Assembly: GCA_963457665.1 (NCBI GenBank) | Contig: OY735209.1 | Coordinates: forward strand, 2,473,081-2,537,080 | Direction of reading: 5' to 3' | Source of the DNA: Thysanoteuthis rhombus | Lineage: Eukaryota > Mollusca > Cephalopoda > Oegopsida > Thysanoteuthidae | DNA length: 64,000 nt | Shown here: in pieces, positions 12,515-23,150 of the stretch | How positions within the stretch are numbered: the first letter of the stretch is position 1 | Layout: every line of letters starts with the position of its first letter | Translations under genes and position numbers: made by a program | The notes under the pieces: generated by a model | The model's input: the letters and a program-made list of their open reading frames with translations, nothing else | Told to the model about the DNA's origin: nothing | Databases searched by the model: none

Positions 12515-13080
12515 TGAAACCATTACATTTTGATTTTTAAAAAAACTAACAATGTGAGGATCTCAGGTATAACTTTACCATCATGTCAAGAATGAATATC
12601 CCCCAATTTAATACAATGTTGGAAAACCATTACATTAAACTTTGAAAGATGATCGAGGAAAAGGTTCCTAAAATAACTTTACCGATGTGTCAATATCATA
12701 TATCCTCCAAACTATTACAGTGTCGGTTATAATTCAAAACTTTGGCAATGTGATGATTTTAGATAAGTCTTCATTGATGTATGAAGATTGTAAGACTCTA
12801 CTGATTATTCAATGTCGGAAAAGCAGATTTCACTTTGAAAACCTGACAATATGCAGATCTCAGTTATAACTTTAATTATATATCAACTTCAAATATTCCC
12901 CAAACTTATACAAAGTTGAAAAGTCATTAGATCTTACTTTGAAACCCTGGCAATGTGAAGATTTTAGATATAACTTTACCAATTGTCAACATTAAATATT
13001 TCAACTAGCGCAATACTGAAAAAGCATAAGATTTTACTCTAAAATCCTCGCAAAGTGAGAAGTTTTTGCTTTAAATTTGT
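12515..13080. repeat. Degenerate tandem repeat, about 100-bp monomer (U2 copy)
   Basis: Same order of degenerate monomers as at 3620-4200, nearly identical, so the array expanded before the U1/U2 duplication. Confidence 0.7.
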
Positions 13081-16000
13081 CAAAACTTAATCACATAAGT
13101 GCAAAATGCACCATTTTCTATAAGTTGATATTGTATGTTGTTTTTTATCCGCAGACAATAATTCCTGAAATGCAATTTAAGGAAAAGTATTTGAATGGTA
13201 AAAATATTTTGAATATGCAGTTTCAATCACTGTTATCCACAACAGACCGGTTGAATCCAAGTTTCTGGTTTTACATTTTTCCTGTGTATTGAGACTTTGC
13301 CTCATCCTAATTGTTCATCGTAAAAATTCAAATGTATTTGAATGAGATAACATTTTAGATATGTAATTTCTCATTGGGTCTCTAAATAATTTCGAGACGA
13401 ATTCTACGATGTTCAAAATATTTGAATCAGAACAATAATACAGATGAAAATTAGTTAAATATCATTGAGACTTAGTGGAGATTAAACCATTGACAAAAGC
13501 AAAAACAGGAGTGTCTAAATGGGAATTAAACTGAATCAAATATTAGAAGAGAGAATATCATCAGATGTATTTATCAATATCAAGTCGTAAAAAGGCCAAA
13601 AACGTCGTGTTGATAAACAACAACAGAAAGGAATTCAATCGTCTGAAAAACTTTGTATAATAATTATGTTACCACCTCATGTTCAATGGCTGAGTGTACA
13701 TTTATCCCATTTTATCATTCACCTCTACAGTGTATTTGACATCGTTTCAGGGTGTTTAATAATGTCAACCGGTGACCGGGAATAAAACATCTGTGGAAAA
13801 AAACGAATTATTTTAGCTTTGGCTGTTGTGACAACAAGTGGATTACCAATATTAAGAACAGTGAATCATTACATCACTTCAAAATAGAAATTCTTTTCAT
13901 GGGCAATCTGAGTAGTGAATAAATAATTTAACAGAACTACGATTAATTGTTTATTTTATAGTAATATCCATTTCACTGTCAATAAGAAAAATCAGAATTT
14001 CTTGGCAAGAACCGTTGGAAATTGAAAACACGAACCAAACAGACGACACAAAATACATGTTCCAAAAAAAAAAAAATTATTGAAAATTGAAAAAATTTAA
14101 AGTGAAAAAACTGGTAATTTCAAAAAAAGGAAAACCAACTTTACGACAGAAAAAAAGCTAGAAAAGACATTTTTTCACATTTTCGGATATATAATCTGAA
14201 ATATCTGACTTTTTTTAAAAAAAGTTTTATATTTCTGTTCAAATGTTAAAAGTTGGTAGCGTAACGTACTATTTTCGATGACAAATTAAATATTGTAGAA
14301 ACATGCAAAGAAGAGAAATTACGTTACGATACGAGACTTTATGTCACTATAATTCAATTACATTCTCTTAAAAATTTACAAATGACCAACTTCCACGACT
14401 GACATTTTAAAATGCTTTCCTGCCATATGTCTCCAGGAACAAACTTAGCATCCACTCCAGGGGATGAAACAAATGAAATTCAATGAAATTAAAAGCCTGA
14501 ATACCTGTTTAGATTTCCAACTTTTTCTTTTCATTTAATAAAAGAGGTAGATATAAAAGAAATTCTTATGGAACAGTTGGTATTGTGTCTGATTACTGCA
14601 TTTCCCTTCAGTTCTTTAATTAAAATTGTGTCATATTCGAGGAAGAATCTTGTTTAAAGGTCATCATCCATCAAGAAAGGTGAAAAAAACAAAGCAAAAA
14701 CAAACACTGCCTCCTTGAACTGTTTACTTGGACTGTTCTCGCTATCATTCTACATATGTTGAGTGATCTGTCTTGTACGATTTCTAAGAGAATTAAATTG
14801 AGAATTGAAGTTTGTCTCCTGAGAATATGGGGTGATTAATTTAAAAAATTGGAAAAAGGATGCGAAATGCACAAGTTACTTTTTTACCTTTTTGTTGAAT
14901 ATTTTTACAAAAAAACTATTGTGAATACTGCCAAATAGCTATACCATTGTTTTAGCAAAAACTTACATTTCAAATCGATCTCCTGAATCGTATAAAACCT
15001 TTTTTGAGAGGAGAATTTTCAAAAAGCATTAAGAGTAAATGTTTAGATTTTTCAGCTCTCTGAAGAGGGTTATCAATCAATAAGTTACTTTTCTCACCTT
15101 TTGCTGATAACTAAAAGCGCCTGAATAACCTAAGATATAAAAGTGGATACTACTGGACACAAATTAGGGGAACAATTTAGCATAAACGCACAGTGCAAGT
15201 TGAATCATGATTCAAAACATGTCTGGGGATGGGATTTACACAATTGTCTTTTTTCTTCAGACACAAGGAGGAAATGTTGAAATTTTCTTCACTCTAGCTC
15301 CATTGGTGCAGTGTGTAAGCGTGATATGCTTAGGTATCAGTTGCCAGTCTCCCAAGGGGAATCTTATATATATATGTATATAGTCTAAATGAAGGTTTAT
15401 GACCTGACCCCTTTGTGATATGACTGTGGGAGTAACAAAGAATAATGATACAGTCTTATATGGATACATTGAGTTGGGGTTACATACAACGATTGTAGCA
15501 TAGCATTATTGTTGACCATAAGGTTTGAGAACCTCTTAGCTAAGGTGAGCAGGCCTGATCCAGTGGTGGTTATGTTTAAATGCGACGTTTGCCCGTTCCC
15601 CGTGAACAGGTGGCCATCGTGATACATTCACAGACAACCAACCATCTAAACTAACTTGAACACTGAGGAAGCATACGTTCACTGTTTCTAGAATAAGTAT
15701 TTTATCGACATTTGTTAAAAAAAAATAGAATGTATCACATACTAAAATTGTTGATTTATATCTGTGCAATCGATTGTTAGTTAGAGAGATATAGACCTTT
15801 TATTCTCAAAAGGTCATTACGCGGAGGATTTTTATATCATCAGGATAGAAACTGTTTTTTCATGAAAACTGTAAGTATGGACTTTCCAGGAAAATCGAAA
15901 CCAGATTCCTTTTTAACAGCATCTTCAGCACAATTTGATATTTAGCCGCTACTTTTTATCACTTGAGACTTTTACTTCCCAAACATCAAAATATACCAGA

Positions 16001-17052
16001 GACAGAAAGCACTTCACACACACACACACACACCTGCTCCTACCTGGAACAAGTCAGTCTTTTCTCCAAACAGATTCAAATCAAATCTGAAAAAAGATTC
16101 TGGATTCCGAATGTTCGAGCGTATATTTTCTTACTAAATAATAAACCACTGCAGGACTTCATAAGTCGATTTTTTTCAATCTCAAAGTTCCTACCATATT
16201 TCAGTACTTCTTGAGCAGTTATAGTAGTACTAATATTATCAGAAGATGGCATTTGTATCAAAATATTTTGTTAATGTGTGGCAAATAGTGGCTAAGATGA
16301 AAAAACTGGCAACCTATATTTTTCATACTGCAGATAAAACTGTACGATTTGAAATTTGTGAATCGGTACTTTTAACGGATGCTATGTTGGAAAAATTTGA
16401 GATTTTTCATGAAAGCCTGAATCGAAAAAGTATCAAAATGTTATGCAGTAAACTTGGAGGGGGAAGAGACTGAAATAAAACAAACACTAAAAGAGAAAAT
16501 AGTATCAATATATTCATTATGGAAACAGCAGTATTGGTTTAGAGAAGACAGCTATTACTGGAGGAAGTAACCGTTAAAGAAATTGTTAAAATGGTTGCTA
16601 GCATATCTGATGCACTAAAAAAAACTGAGTAGACTTGAAATATCTGAAGCACGAAGAGACTAAAGGAACCATTTAAAGAGAAAACAGTATCAATGAATTC
16701 ATTGTGGAAGCAGTTGAATTTGTTCAAAGATGGATATTACTGGGGGAAGTAACCGTGGTTTATTGAACATCATTAAAGTTTATCAATTAATCTGCCACAT
16801 TCCTTCCGATCAAAAGTTCTCAATGTTTGTCTTGCTGGTTACTGAACAAATTTAATACAATTGTAATCCATTTGGATGAAGAAAAACCCAAGATTTGATT
16901 GTTCACCGTTTGCTAAGCGAGTGCCTGGGACTTTTCGTTATATCACTTGTGTTAAAGGTTTAAAACAAGAAGTTTACGTTAGCAGTGTTTTACACCAGGA
17001 TATCCAATGCAAAGCTTTCAGTTCATAATCTGTCAGTGGATAAACTGTTTAT
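13081..17052. other. Non-coding 3' flank, with a 1.55-kb segment missing from U1 and U5
   Basis: No gene was recognised. Bases 14780-16329 have no counterpart in U1 or U5, which join the flanks directly (at about 5896 and 52803). Part of the segment (about 15965-16190) matches U3 at about 27480-27780, so it is ancestral and was deleted in the U1/U5 lineage. Bases 15290-15640 contain a stretch with weak resemblance to a tRNA-derived SINE head, too weak to call. Confidence 0.55.
16014..16033. repeat. (CA)n microsatellite
   Basis: About ten CA units within the 1.55-kb segment. The U3 counterpart near 27607 has no CA run. Confidence 0.9.
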
Positions 17053-17810
17053 TGCAGAACCATGGAAGGAAGCGTAGGTGACCAAGACACGGAAGTTTAT
17101 TAAATTCAAATTAAATCCCTTTATTGGAGCAAAATCTTTAAATACTCAACTTTTCGTCTTGATACTGATATATCTTCAGTCTTTCATGACATTCCACACA
17201 TTTTCCCTGGGGTCAAAGCAAGCACCCAGCACACTGAATGATATGACTTATTCCTATCTCCAGTGTGTAAGTGTGACAATACTATTTCAAATTCATAATT
17301 TTTCACCCTATTTTCCTCTCATTCCATCGAAAATCATGATCAACATCTATTATGAACTCTTCCTGCAAACCCTAGCAGTTGATTCACACATGTGGGATAA
17401 ATATGGGTAGTGTTCACTTTATTAGCATTTTCTTCAAATGTTCAACAATATATTTTAATTTGACATGTGAATACTTTTGAAATTCTGTGAGATTCCAACT
17501 ACAAATGTCTGCTAGCGAGTTTATATAATTGATTCCTTTGAAAATGCTCAACCGAATACTTCACATGATTGTAACCTCTTTCCATTGAGTGACTGCATAT
17601 GATTATTTAAAGTTGATTTGTTTCTGAATTCTGACTTGCACACCTTGCATTATCATGCTCTTCTCCAGGGTGTGTTGGTATATGTTCCCCCCCCCCTAAT
17701 TTGATATCTGTTAATGCTGAAGCACACACTGCATACAAACATGGTCTTTTCCCAGTGTGGTTGTGCTTTTTAGTTTTCAAATTTGATAGCTATCTAAATA
17801 CTGGGCAACA
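17053..17810. repeat. Left arm of inverted repeat around ZNF-A
   Basis: The reverse complement matches 21733-22487 over about 755 bp. The outer end lies just after TTCTGCAAT (reverse complement) and the inner end at an ACACACT word shared by both arms. This left arm is continuous with the zinc-finger exon, so it is the source copy: decayed fingers plus 3' untranslated sequence, including AATAAA at 17120-17125. Confidence 0.85.
17120..17125 (-). terminator. Candidate poly(A) signal of ZNF-A
   Basis: AATAAA on the minus strand, about 820 bases downstream of the ZNF-A stop and conserved in all four units. No transcript evidence is available. Confidence 0.4.
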
Positions 17811-17942
17811 CACTTCACATGACCAGTGTGCCTCCCTCGTATGTCTCTGCATGTAAGTTTAAATTTGATAGATGAGCAAATGCTGAACCACACGCTACAC
17901 GTAAATACAGTTTGTTTTGCGTGTGTTTCTGCATGTGTATCT
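17480..17942 (-). pseudogene. Decayed zinc fingers downstream of ZNF-A
   Basis: Translations in shifting frames give fingers with lost cysteines or histidines and internal stops, such as FRxLSNLKT and CEVCCPVF. They continue the finger register beyond the ZNF-A stop, so the array was once longer at its C-terminal end. The same remains are in U1 and U5. Confidence 0.7.
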
Positions 17943-18683
17943 TTAGATTTGATATCTTTGTGAATGCTGAACCACACATGAATATGGTTCTTCCCGAGTT
18001 TGTGTCAGCATGTGATTTTCAAAAATTGACGTTTGTTCAAATGCTGAACCAGGCTCTACACATGGATATGGTCTCTCTCCGGTGTGTCTCTGCATATGTC
18101 TTTTCAAATTTGATATGTGTGCAAATGCTGAGCCACACACTTCACATGAATATGGTTTATCTCCTGTATGTCTCCGCATATGATTTTTTAGAGTTGATAC
18201 ATGTGAAAATGCCGAACTGCAAACATCGCATGAATATGGTTTCTCTCCAGTGTGCCTCCGCATATGTCTTTTTAAATTTGATACATCTGAAAATGCCGAA
18301 TTGCAAACATCGCATGAATATGGTTTCTCTCCAGTGTGTCTCCGCATGTGATTATTTAAATTTGGTACCTGTTTAAATGCTGAACCACATACTTCACATA
18401 AATATGTTTTCTCTCCGATGTGTGTCAGCATATGACTTTTTAAACTTGATGCCCGTGCGAATGCAGAACTACACATTTCACATGAATAACGTTTCTCTTT
18501 GGTGTGTGCCGGAATGTGTCTTTCCAATTGTGATTTATATGCGAATGATGAACTACACATTGTGCAGAAATACTGCTTTTTTCCAGTGTGGGTCTGCATG
18601 TGAATTTCCAAAGCTGATAAGTGTGCAAATACTTCATCACACAGATCACATGAATATGTTTTTTTTCTTTCGTATGTCTGCAT
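17943..18683 (-). CDS. C2H2 zinc-finger protein ZNF-A (7 good fingers)
   Basis: The open frame of 246 residues consists almost wholly of tandem C2H2 fingers (C-x2-C-x12-H-x3-H) joined by TGEKPY-type linkers, which indicates a nuclear sequence-specific DNA-binding protein. Seven fingers have all four zinc ligands; the eighth (about residues 199-220) has lost its second cysteine and last histidine, and a short non-finger tail follows. Helices include [16 protein letters not shown] and AHISNLKR. The start used is the first ATG in frame, which derives from the HMQTH end of a broken upstream finger. No KRAB, SCAN, BTB or ZAD domain is seen. Relative to ZNF-C it lacks nine fingers. It may be a finger-only protein, the last exon of a longer gene, or a decaying copy; the open array favours function but the 5' breaks do not. 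Confidence 0.75.
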   Translation of the reverse strand: MQTYERKKTYSCDLCDEVFAHLSALEIHMQTHTGKKQYFCTMCSSSFAYKSQLERHIPAHTKEKRYSCEMCSSAFARASSLKSHMLTHIGEKTYLCEVCGSAFKQVPNLNNHMRRHTGEKPYSCDVCNSAFSDVSNLKRHMRRHTGEKPYSCDVCSSAFSHVSTLKNHMRRHTGDKPYSCEVCGSAFAHISNLKRHMQRHTGERPYPCVEPGSAFEQTSIFENHMLTQTREEPYSCVVQHSQRYQI

Positions 18684-18952
18684 TGTGTTTTTTTGTTTAT
18701 TTTTTTGGTGATCTCAATTTAAATACTGCACCACACTTTACAGGAATAATAGTCTCTGGTATCTTTTTCACAATGTTCTTTGTGTGAATACTGAACCACA
18801 CGAATATGGTTCTGCGTACGAGTTTCCAAATCGGAAAATTCCAAGCCAACCCTTCCTTGATTTCGTGTTTCCTAATTCGATATTGAATTGAAAATCAGTT
18901 TCTTCCTACAAACAACCAAAGGTGTGCAGGACTCTTCTACCAATTGAAATCT
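18684..18952 (-). pseudogene. Broken 5' part of the ZNF-A exon
   Basis: From the splice acceptor the frame reads about 19 codons and then meets TAG (18872-18874; TGG in U5). Further down, two finger remnants sit in different frames (EPYSCGSVFTQRTL, then YYSCKVWCSI followed by a stop). The second looks like YSCKVCGAVF with two bases lost inside its CxxC. The frame from the acceptor therefore cannot run into the array. ZNF-B and ZNF-C have similar breaks. Confidence 0.65.
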
Positions 18953-18977
18953 CTGAAAAGAGAAAAAGGTATTATGA
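18953..18977 (-). promoter_or_regulatory. Putative 3' splice site of the ZNF-A finger exon
   Basis: The minus strand reads CCTTTTTCTCTTTTCAG and then the exon. The pyrimidine tract and CAG are strong, and are conserved in U5 (56177) and, slightly changed, in U3 (31190). No upstream donor or 5' exon could be identified with confidence. Confidence 0.55.
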
Positions 18978-20689
18978 AAGATCAAATACTCATTCATTAT
19001 CAGCAATTGGGAAGATAAATTGATTCAGTTTGAGTTGTAATAAATTCCACCATATCTTATAATACAGTTTAGTATATATAGTATAAACATGACATTTGCA
19101 AAACATACTGAATAGGAGATGAATAACAGGATTTGCTGAGAAATGATGTAGCATGAAAATAATGAATTCATTTTCTGTTGTATAAGTTTGAAGAGAACCA
19201 CAAAGAATTCACGGAAATTATTTTGCTGCAATACATTTTGTAGAGCATAAAGAAGTGAAGATGTACCGAAGTATATTTCACTTTAAAATAGTGATTTTCT
19301 CACAAACAATCAGTGATATTTACTTGAGAAGAGTGATAATATTTGAAGGAAAAGAAATATGAATAAGGAAAACCATTTGTACTTGAACGCAATAAAAGAT
19401 GTCTTGCAGAAAAGAGAGACTCGTGTAATAGATGATATATCTAAAATGGTTTGACTGATTTGAAAAGAAGAGCTACGTCATCATAATTCAATGATAATGT
19501 ATCCGTTGATAAAAGAATCAATATAAAATGATGAATCTTTCAGAAAATATCCATTCTTGTCTTATTTGGAAGAAATACCCTTTTCTTATATTTGGAAACT
19601 CAACATCTGATTAGATGTTACTGTCAGATGTTAGTGAGACGCTCGTTTCGATCTGCTCAAAGTCACTTTCCTGAATCAATCGTTCCAATGAGTATTCAAT
19701 CGAGCATGTATATTTCCACAGAACATATGTTACGAGCTGTGATCCCGAGACGAAACAGATCGAAATGTCTCAGTGGATTATACGCGTCCAGTGCAATAAG
19801 CCTATCATTCTTAGACGCAAGCTTTTTCAAAGCATCATCATGTACCATACATTTGAATAAGAAATTTAAAAAAGATTTGAAGAATCAATTGACGGAGAAA
19901 TGATCACGTAACAAGTTCCGGTCATTATTACAGTGAAAAGTTTCACGAGAAAAAAATCTTGATTGATTTCCATGACGTGGTAGCGCTCTAGTTGTTTTTC
20001 GGCCATATTTGCCACGTGACAGACTTTCCTATTGATAATTCAATTGTACCAATTTCAAATTTCTTTATGTCTCAACTTTCAAAAGTGATAAATTCTTGAG
20101 ACGGAATATATTATAAGAGGAAAAAAAGATTGTTGAGTAGTTTCAAAAGAAAAAAAAAATTGTATCAAATTTATAAAAATCAAATTGATGGAAGAAGAGA
20201 AAAAAAAGCTTTTCTAGGCGTTTATTCACGTAATAAAAATAAAAAATAAAAGTGTGGATAAGTCATAGAAATATACTAGCATTTTGGTATTATTTCCATT
20301 AGTTACCTTGTGTTAATTATTTACCGTCGATATTGTAGTTAAAATTTAACGTTTTGTAGTTAAAGGTGTCGTGTGAGCTGGAATCTGAAGCATATTTTTC
20401 TGGACAGTAGTTTTGTGATTTTATTATATTAAACAAGTTGTTCCAGGTCTAGAGCTCAATGCCATCTTTAGTATACGTCTATTAATGCTTGTTGGGGATG
20501 AAGTCCTCAACAACATTCACTCTGAACCTGATACGCAAATCAGTCATCGTGCAGCTATCGAAGAACAAAAGTCAAGAATATTTTTCAAGTATTACGAGGG
20601 GGGGGGGGCTCTTTTCACGAGAAACTGCTGTTATAAACACGACCCCGTTTTCCCATCCATCGTAAAGAATTGACTGTTAAAAGTAAACA
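18978..20689. other. Non-coding upstream region of ZNF-A, intron-like
   Basis: Nearly the same as 56201-57890. It is AT-rich with no supported gene; the first ATG-to-stop frame kept in both copies is the 50-codon one listed separately. Bases about 19640-20320 are absent from U3, where the flanks join near 31830. Confidence 0.5.
19696..19848 (-). other. 50-codon open frame kept in U2 and U5, function unknown
   Basis: The minus-strand frame starts MVHDDALKKLASKNDRLIAL and ends with TGA. The U5 copy (56921-57073) has the same length with one apparent residue change (G to R). It lies upstream of ZNF-A on the same strand, so it could be a 5' exon, but no fitting donor site was found and no family is recognised. 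The two units are recent duplicates, so conservation alone is weak evidence. A base inserted just downstream of the stop in U5 shows that the neighbouring sequence is not frame-constrained. Confidence 0.2.
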
Positions 20690-23150
20690 TTAATTTTCAC
20701 ATAAAATGTCAATTACGCTTCCCGAGTTTTCGCATTAAACTCAGAGATACCAAAACAAACTTTAACATTGCTGTGGAAGACTTCATCGTTCAGGTCGGAC
20801 AAAGTAATGAAGGTTGCATTGACAAGATCACATACAAAGTACAGGACAGAAGAGATATGAACCGGTAAATATTGCAACAGCAAACAGGGTCAAAATCATG
20901 AACATGTTTTTCAGAAAGAAACCTAATAGACAATAGACTTTTCGTCCTAATCACGGATCCCAAAACTAAATCCTGATAGAAAAGTGTGACACTGTCACAG
21001 ATATTCTGGCCCTAAATCAATTTAATACACGAAGCAAGCACAGAATGATAAGATGCAAATTATCACAAAAAAAGACAAGGGATAATGTTCCACACTGCAA
21101 CCACGTAGCTTACAAAAAGAGCTCGCTCGTTCCAACAAGCTCGAAATGAGAAACAGATATTGAATTTTCACCCAGTCAGAAAAGAACCTAAACAAACTCA
21201 ACAACAACATGGTTACTTCAATTAAAGAAAATGCTGACATCTTGAAGACAAAGAGCAAACAAACCACCATCAAGAAATTGTCGAAAGGAACAAAGAATCC
21301 CATGGAAAAAAGCATAAATCTTAAGCCACCAACTTCAATAGGAGATTAAAGCAGCAGAGCTGAATAGAACCATCCAGAAAAGACGAAGGGAAGACAAGAG
21401 ATACACGACAGCAGTCATCGGAAGCATTCTCAAAAAGTGTAAAATAAAAAAAGATTTTTGAAAAAAGACTCCATAAATTCCCTGCTGTGCCAAAAGATTC
21501 TACAAGACGATTATCCCTCGAAACAAAGAACATTGAACAAGATGTACAAGCCATGAGTAACCAGTTCGAACATTTTCCACGAGTCACGCCATCGGAGCTT
21601 ACGAGAGTCAAACAAATAAAAGAAAGGTCCCGGGACCTGATAGCATCACAATCAATCTACTCAGAAAAGTCAACATCAGAAAAACTGGCCATTCTATTCA
21701 ACTTATGCCTAAAACAAAGTCTCAGTGTGTCTTCCAGCGTTCAGATAGCTATCAAATTTGAAAACTAAAAAGCAAAACCACACTGGGAAAAGACCATGTT
21801 TGTATGCAGTGTGTGCTTCAGCATTTACAGATATCAAATTAACGGGGGAAAAACGTATACCAACACACCCTGGAGAAGAGCATGATAATGCAAGGTGTGC
21901 GAGTCAGTATTCAGAAACAAATCAACTTTAAATAATCATATTCAGTCACTCAATGGAAAGAGGTTACAATCATGTGAAGTATTCGGTTGAGCATTTTCAA
22001 AGGAATCAATTATATAAACTCGCTAGCAGACATTTGTAGGTGGAATCTTACAGAATTTCAAATGTATTCACATGTCAAATTAAAATATATTGTTGAACAT
22101 TTGAAGAAAATGCTAATAAAGTGAACAGTACCCATATTTATCCCACATGTGTGAATCAACTGCTAGGGTTTGTAGGAAGAGTTCATAATAGATGTTGATC
22201 ATGATTTTCGATAGAATGAGAGGAAAATAGGATAAAAACTTATGAATTTGAAATAGTATTGTCACACTTACACACTGGAGATAGGAATAAGTCATATCAT
22301 TCAGTGTGCTGGTTGCTTGCTTTGACCCCTGGGAAAATGTGTGGAATGTCATGAAAGACTGAAGATATATCAGTATCAAGACGAAAAGTTGAGTATTTAG
22401 AGATTTTGCTCCAATAAAGGGATTTAATTTTGAAAATAATAAACTCTTGTGTCTTGTTCATCTGCGCTTCCACTCATAGTTCTGCAATCACAATGCTATT
22501 ATATAAAAAGAGAGAACACTGAAGATCAAAACAACTACAGGCTAATAGGCCTGCTCAACTTCATCTATAAACATTTCACCAAAGTGACTGCCAAATGCTA
22601 AATGATGACCAACGACAGGAACAAGCTGTTTCCAGAAGTTACACAATCATCAACCATCTCCAATCGGCAACTAAAAGAGAGAACAGCAGAACGTTGGATA
22701 CCACTAGTTGTAATAAGTGTTGACTTCAAGAAAACCTTATACTCGTTAGAAATCCCCAAAGTCAATGATGCTATCGTTCAATCAAATGTCAACTGAGTAA
22801 ATGTGAATTTCACACAAGCTGTTACTAGCTCGCCTGAACTTTTCACAGCCTGCCTCGGAAGGATCTTCTGAAACAGACTGGGTAAAGTAAAATTTTGAAT
22901 TGAAAACGCAGAGCAGAACTAAGTAAGCCACTACATCTTCCTAGGATAACGAATTCTCGAAAGAATCTGTTGAATGTATGCCTAACGACAGGCGCTGAAA
23001 GGGTGCCACATGTAGCAGCCCCCCTCCCCTCAAGTTCTGGCGAACATTTTTTTCCTATTGGTTTCTGAGTTAGAGAAAGTAGCTTAGATATCGTTACAGA
23101 ACTTTTTACATTCCTGATGAAAACTCTTTCTGAAGAGAAAAAAAACCCCA
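20690..23150 (+). pseudogene. Decayed RTE-like LINE, split by an inverted zinc-finger fragment
   Basis: Plus-strand pieces in changing frames follow RTE-clade order. Endonuclease end (about 20750-21060): FNIAVEDFIVQVGQSNEG in place of a GDFN-type block, then KIMNMFFRKKPNRQ and FNTRSKHRMIRCKL where an SDHR block is expected. Linker (about 21360-21430): LNRTIQKRRREDKR. RT start (about 21560-21720): KVPGPDSITINLLRKVN, then LAILFNLCLKQS. After the insert at 21733-22487 come NNYRLIGLLNFIYKHFTKV, VDFKKTLYSLEIPKV and SPELFTACLGRIF. The catalytic YxDD block was not found. Many stops and frameshifts make it non-functional. The U5 copy is 57890-60300; remnants are at 32450-32670 and 48450-48690. The 5' end is uncertain. 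Confidence 0.8.
21733..22487 (+). repeat. Right arm: zinc-finger gene 3' end inserted in the RTE-like element
   Basis: The sequence is the reverse complement of 17053-17810. In its own sense (plus strand) it reads decayed fingers (CKVCESVFRNKSTLNN...), then the 3' flank with CCAATAAAGGG near 22410. RTE coding remains lie on both sides, so the fragment sits inside the element. The junctions show only a few shared bases (CAGTGTGT at the left). No poly(A) tract was seen at the right end. Confidence 0.8.

Noticed and set aside
15290-15640. Possible tRNA-derived SINE (TAGCTCCATTGGTGCAG... resembles an A box)
   Set aside because: No convincing B box, no end repeats and no second copy in the window. 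The resemblance is too weak to call.
17078-17410. Frame of about 110 codons (MTKTRKFIKF...), also at 6734-7033 and 53633-53899 and inverted at 22113 and 59317
   Set aside because: It is kept in several units but lies in the 3' flank of the zinc-finger gene on the opposite strand. The frame ends differ between copies, so it fits shared ancestry rather than a protein.
18377-18787. Whether the arrays form a CRISPR-like or satellite repeat
   Set aside because: The 84-bp periodicity is explained fully by tandem C2H2 fingers; there are no identical repeats with unique spacers.
19592-19903. Plus-strand frame of 103 codons (METQHLIRCY...)
   Set aside because: A single-base insertion in the U5 copy (near 56872) breaks its start region; there is no family and no constraint visible.
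17053-22487. Reading the 755-bp inverted repeats as terminal repeats of a DNA transposon
   Set aside because: The right arm is embedded in RT-coding sequence and the left arm is continuous with the zinc-finger exon. No transposase or target duplication was seen.
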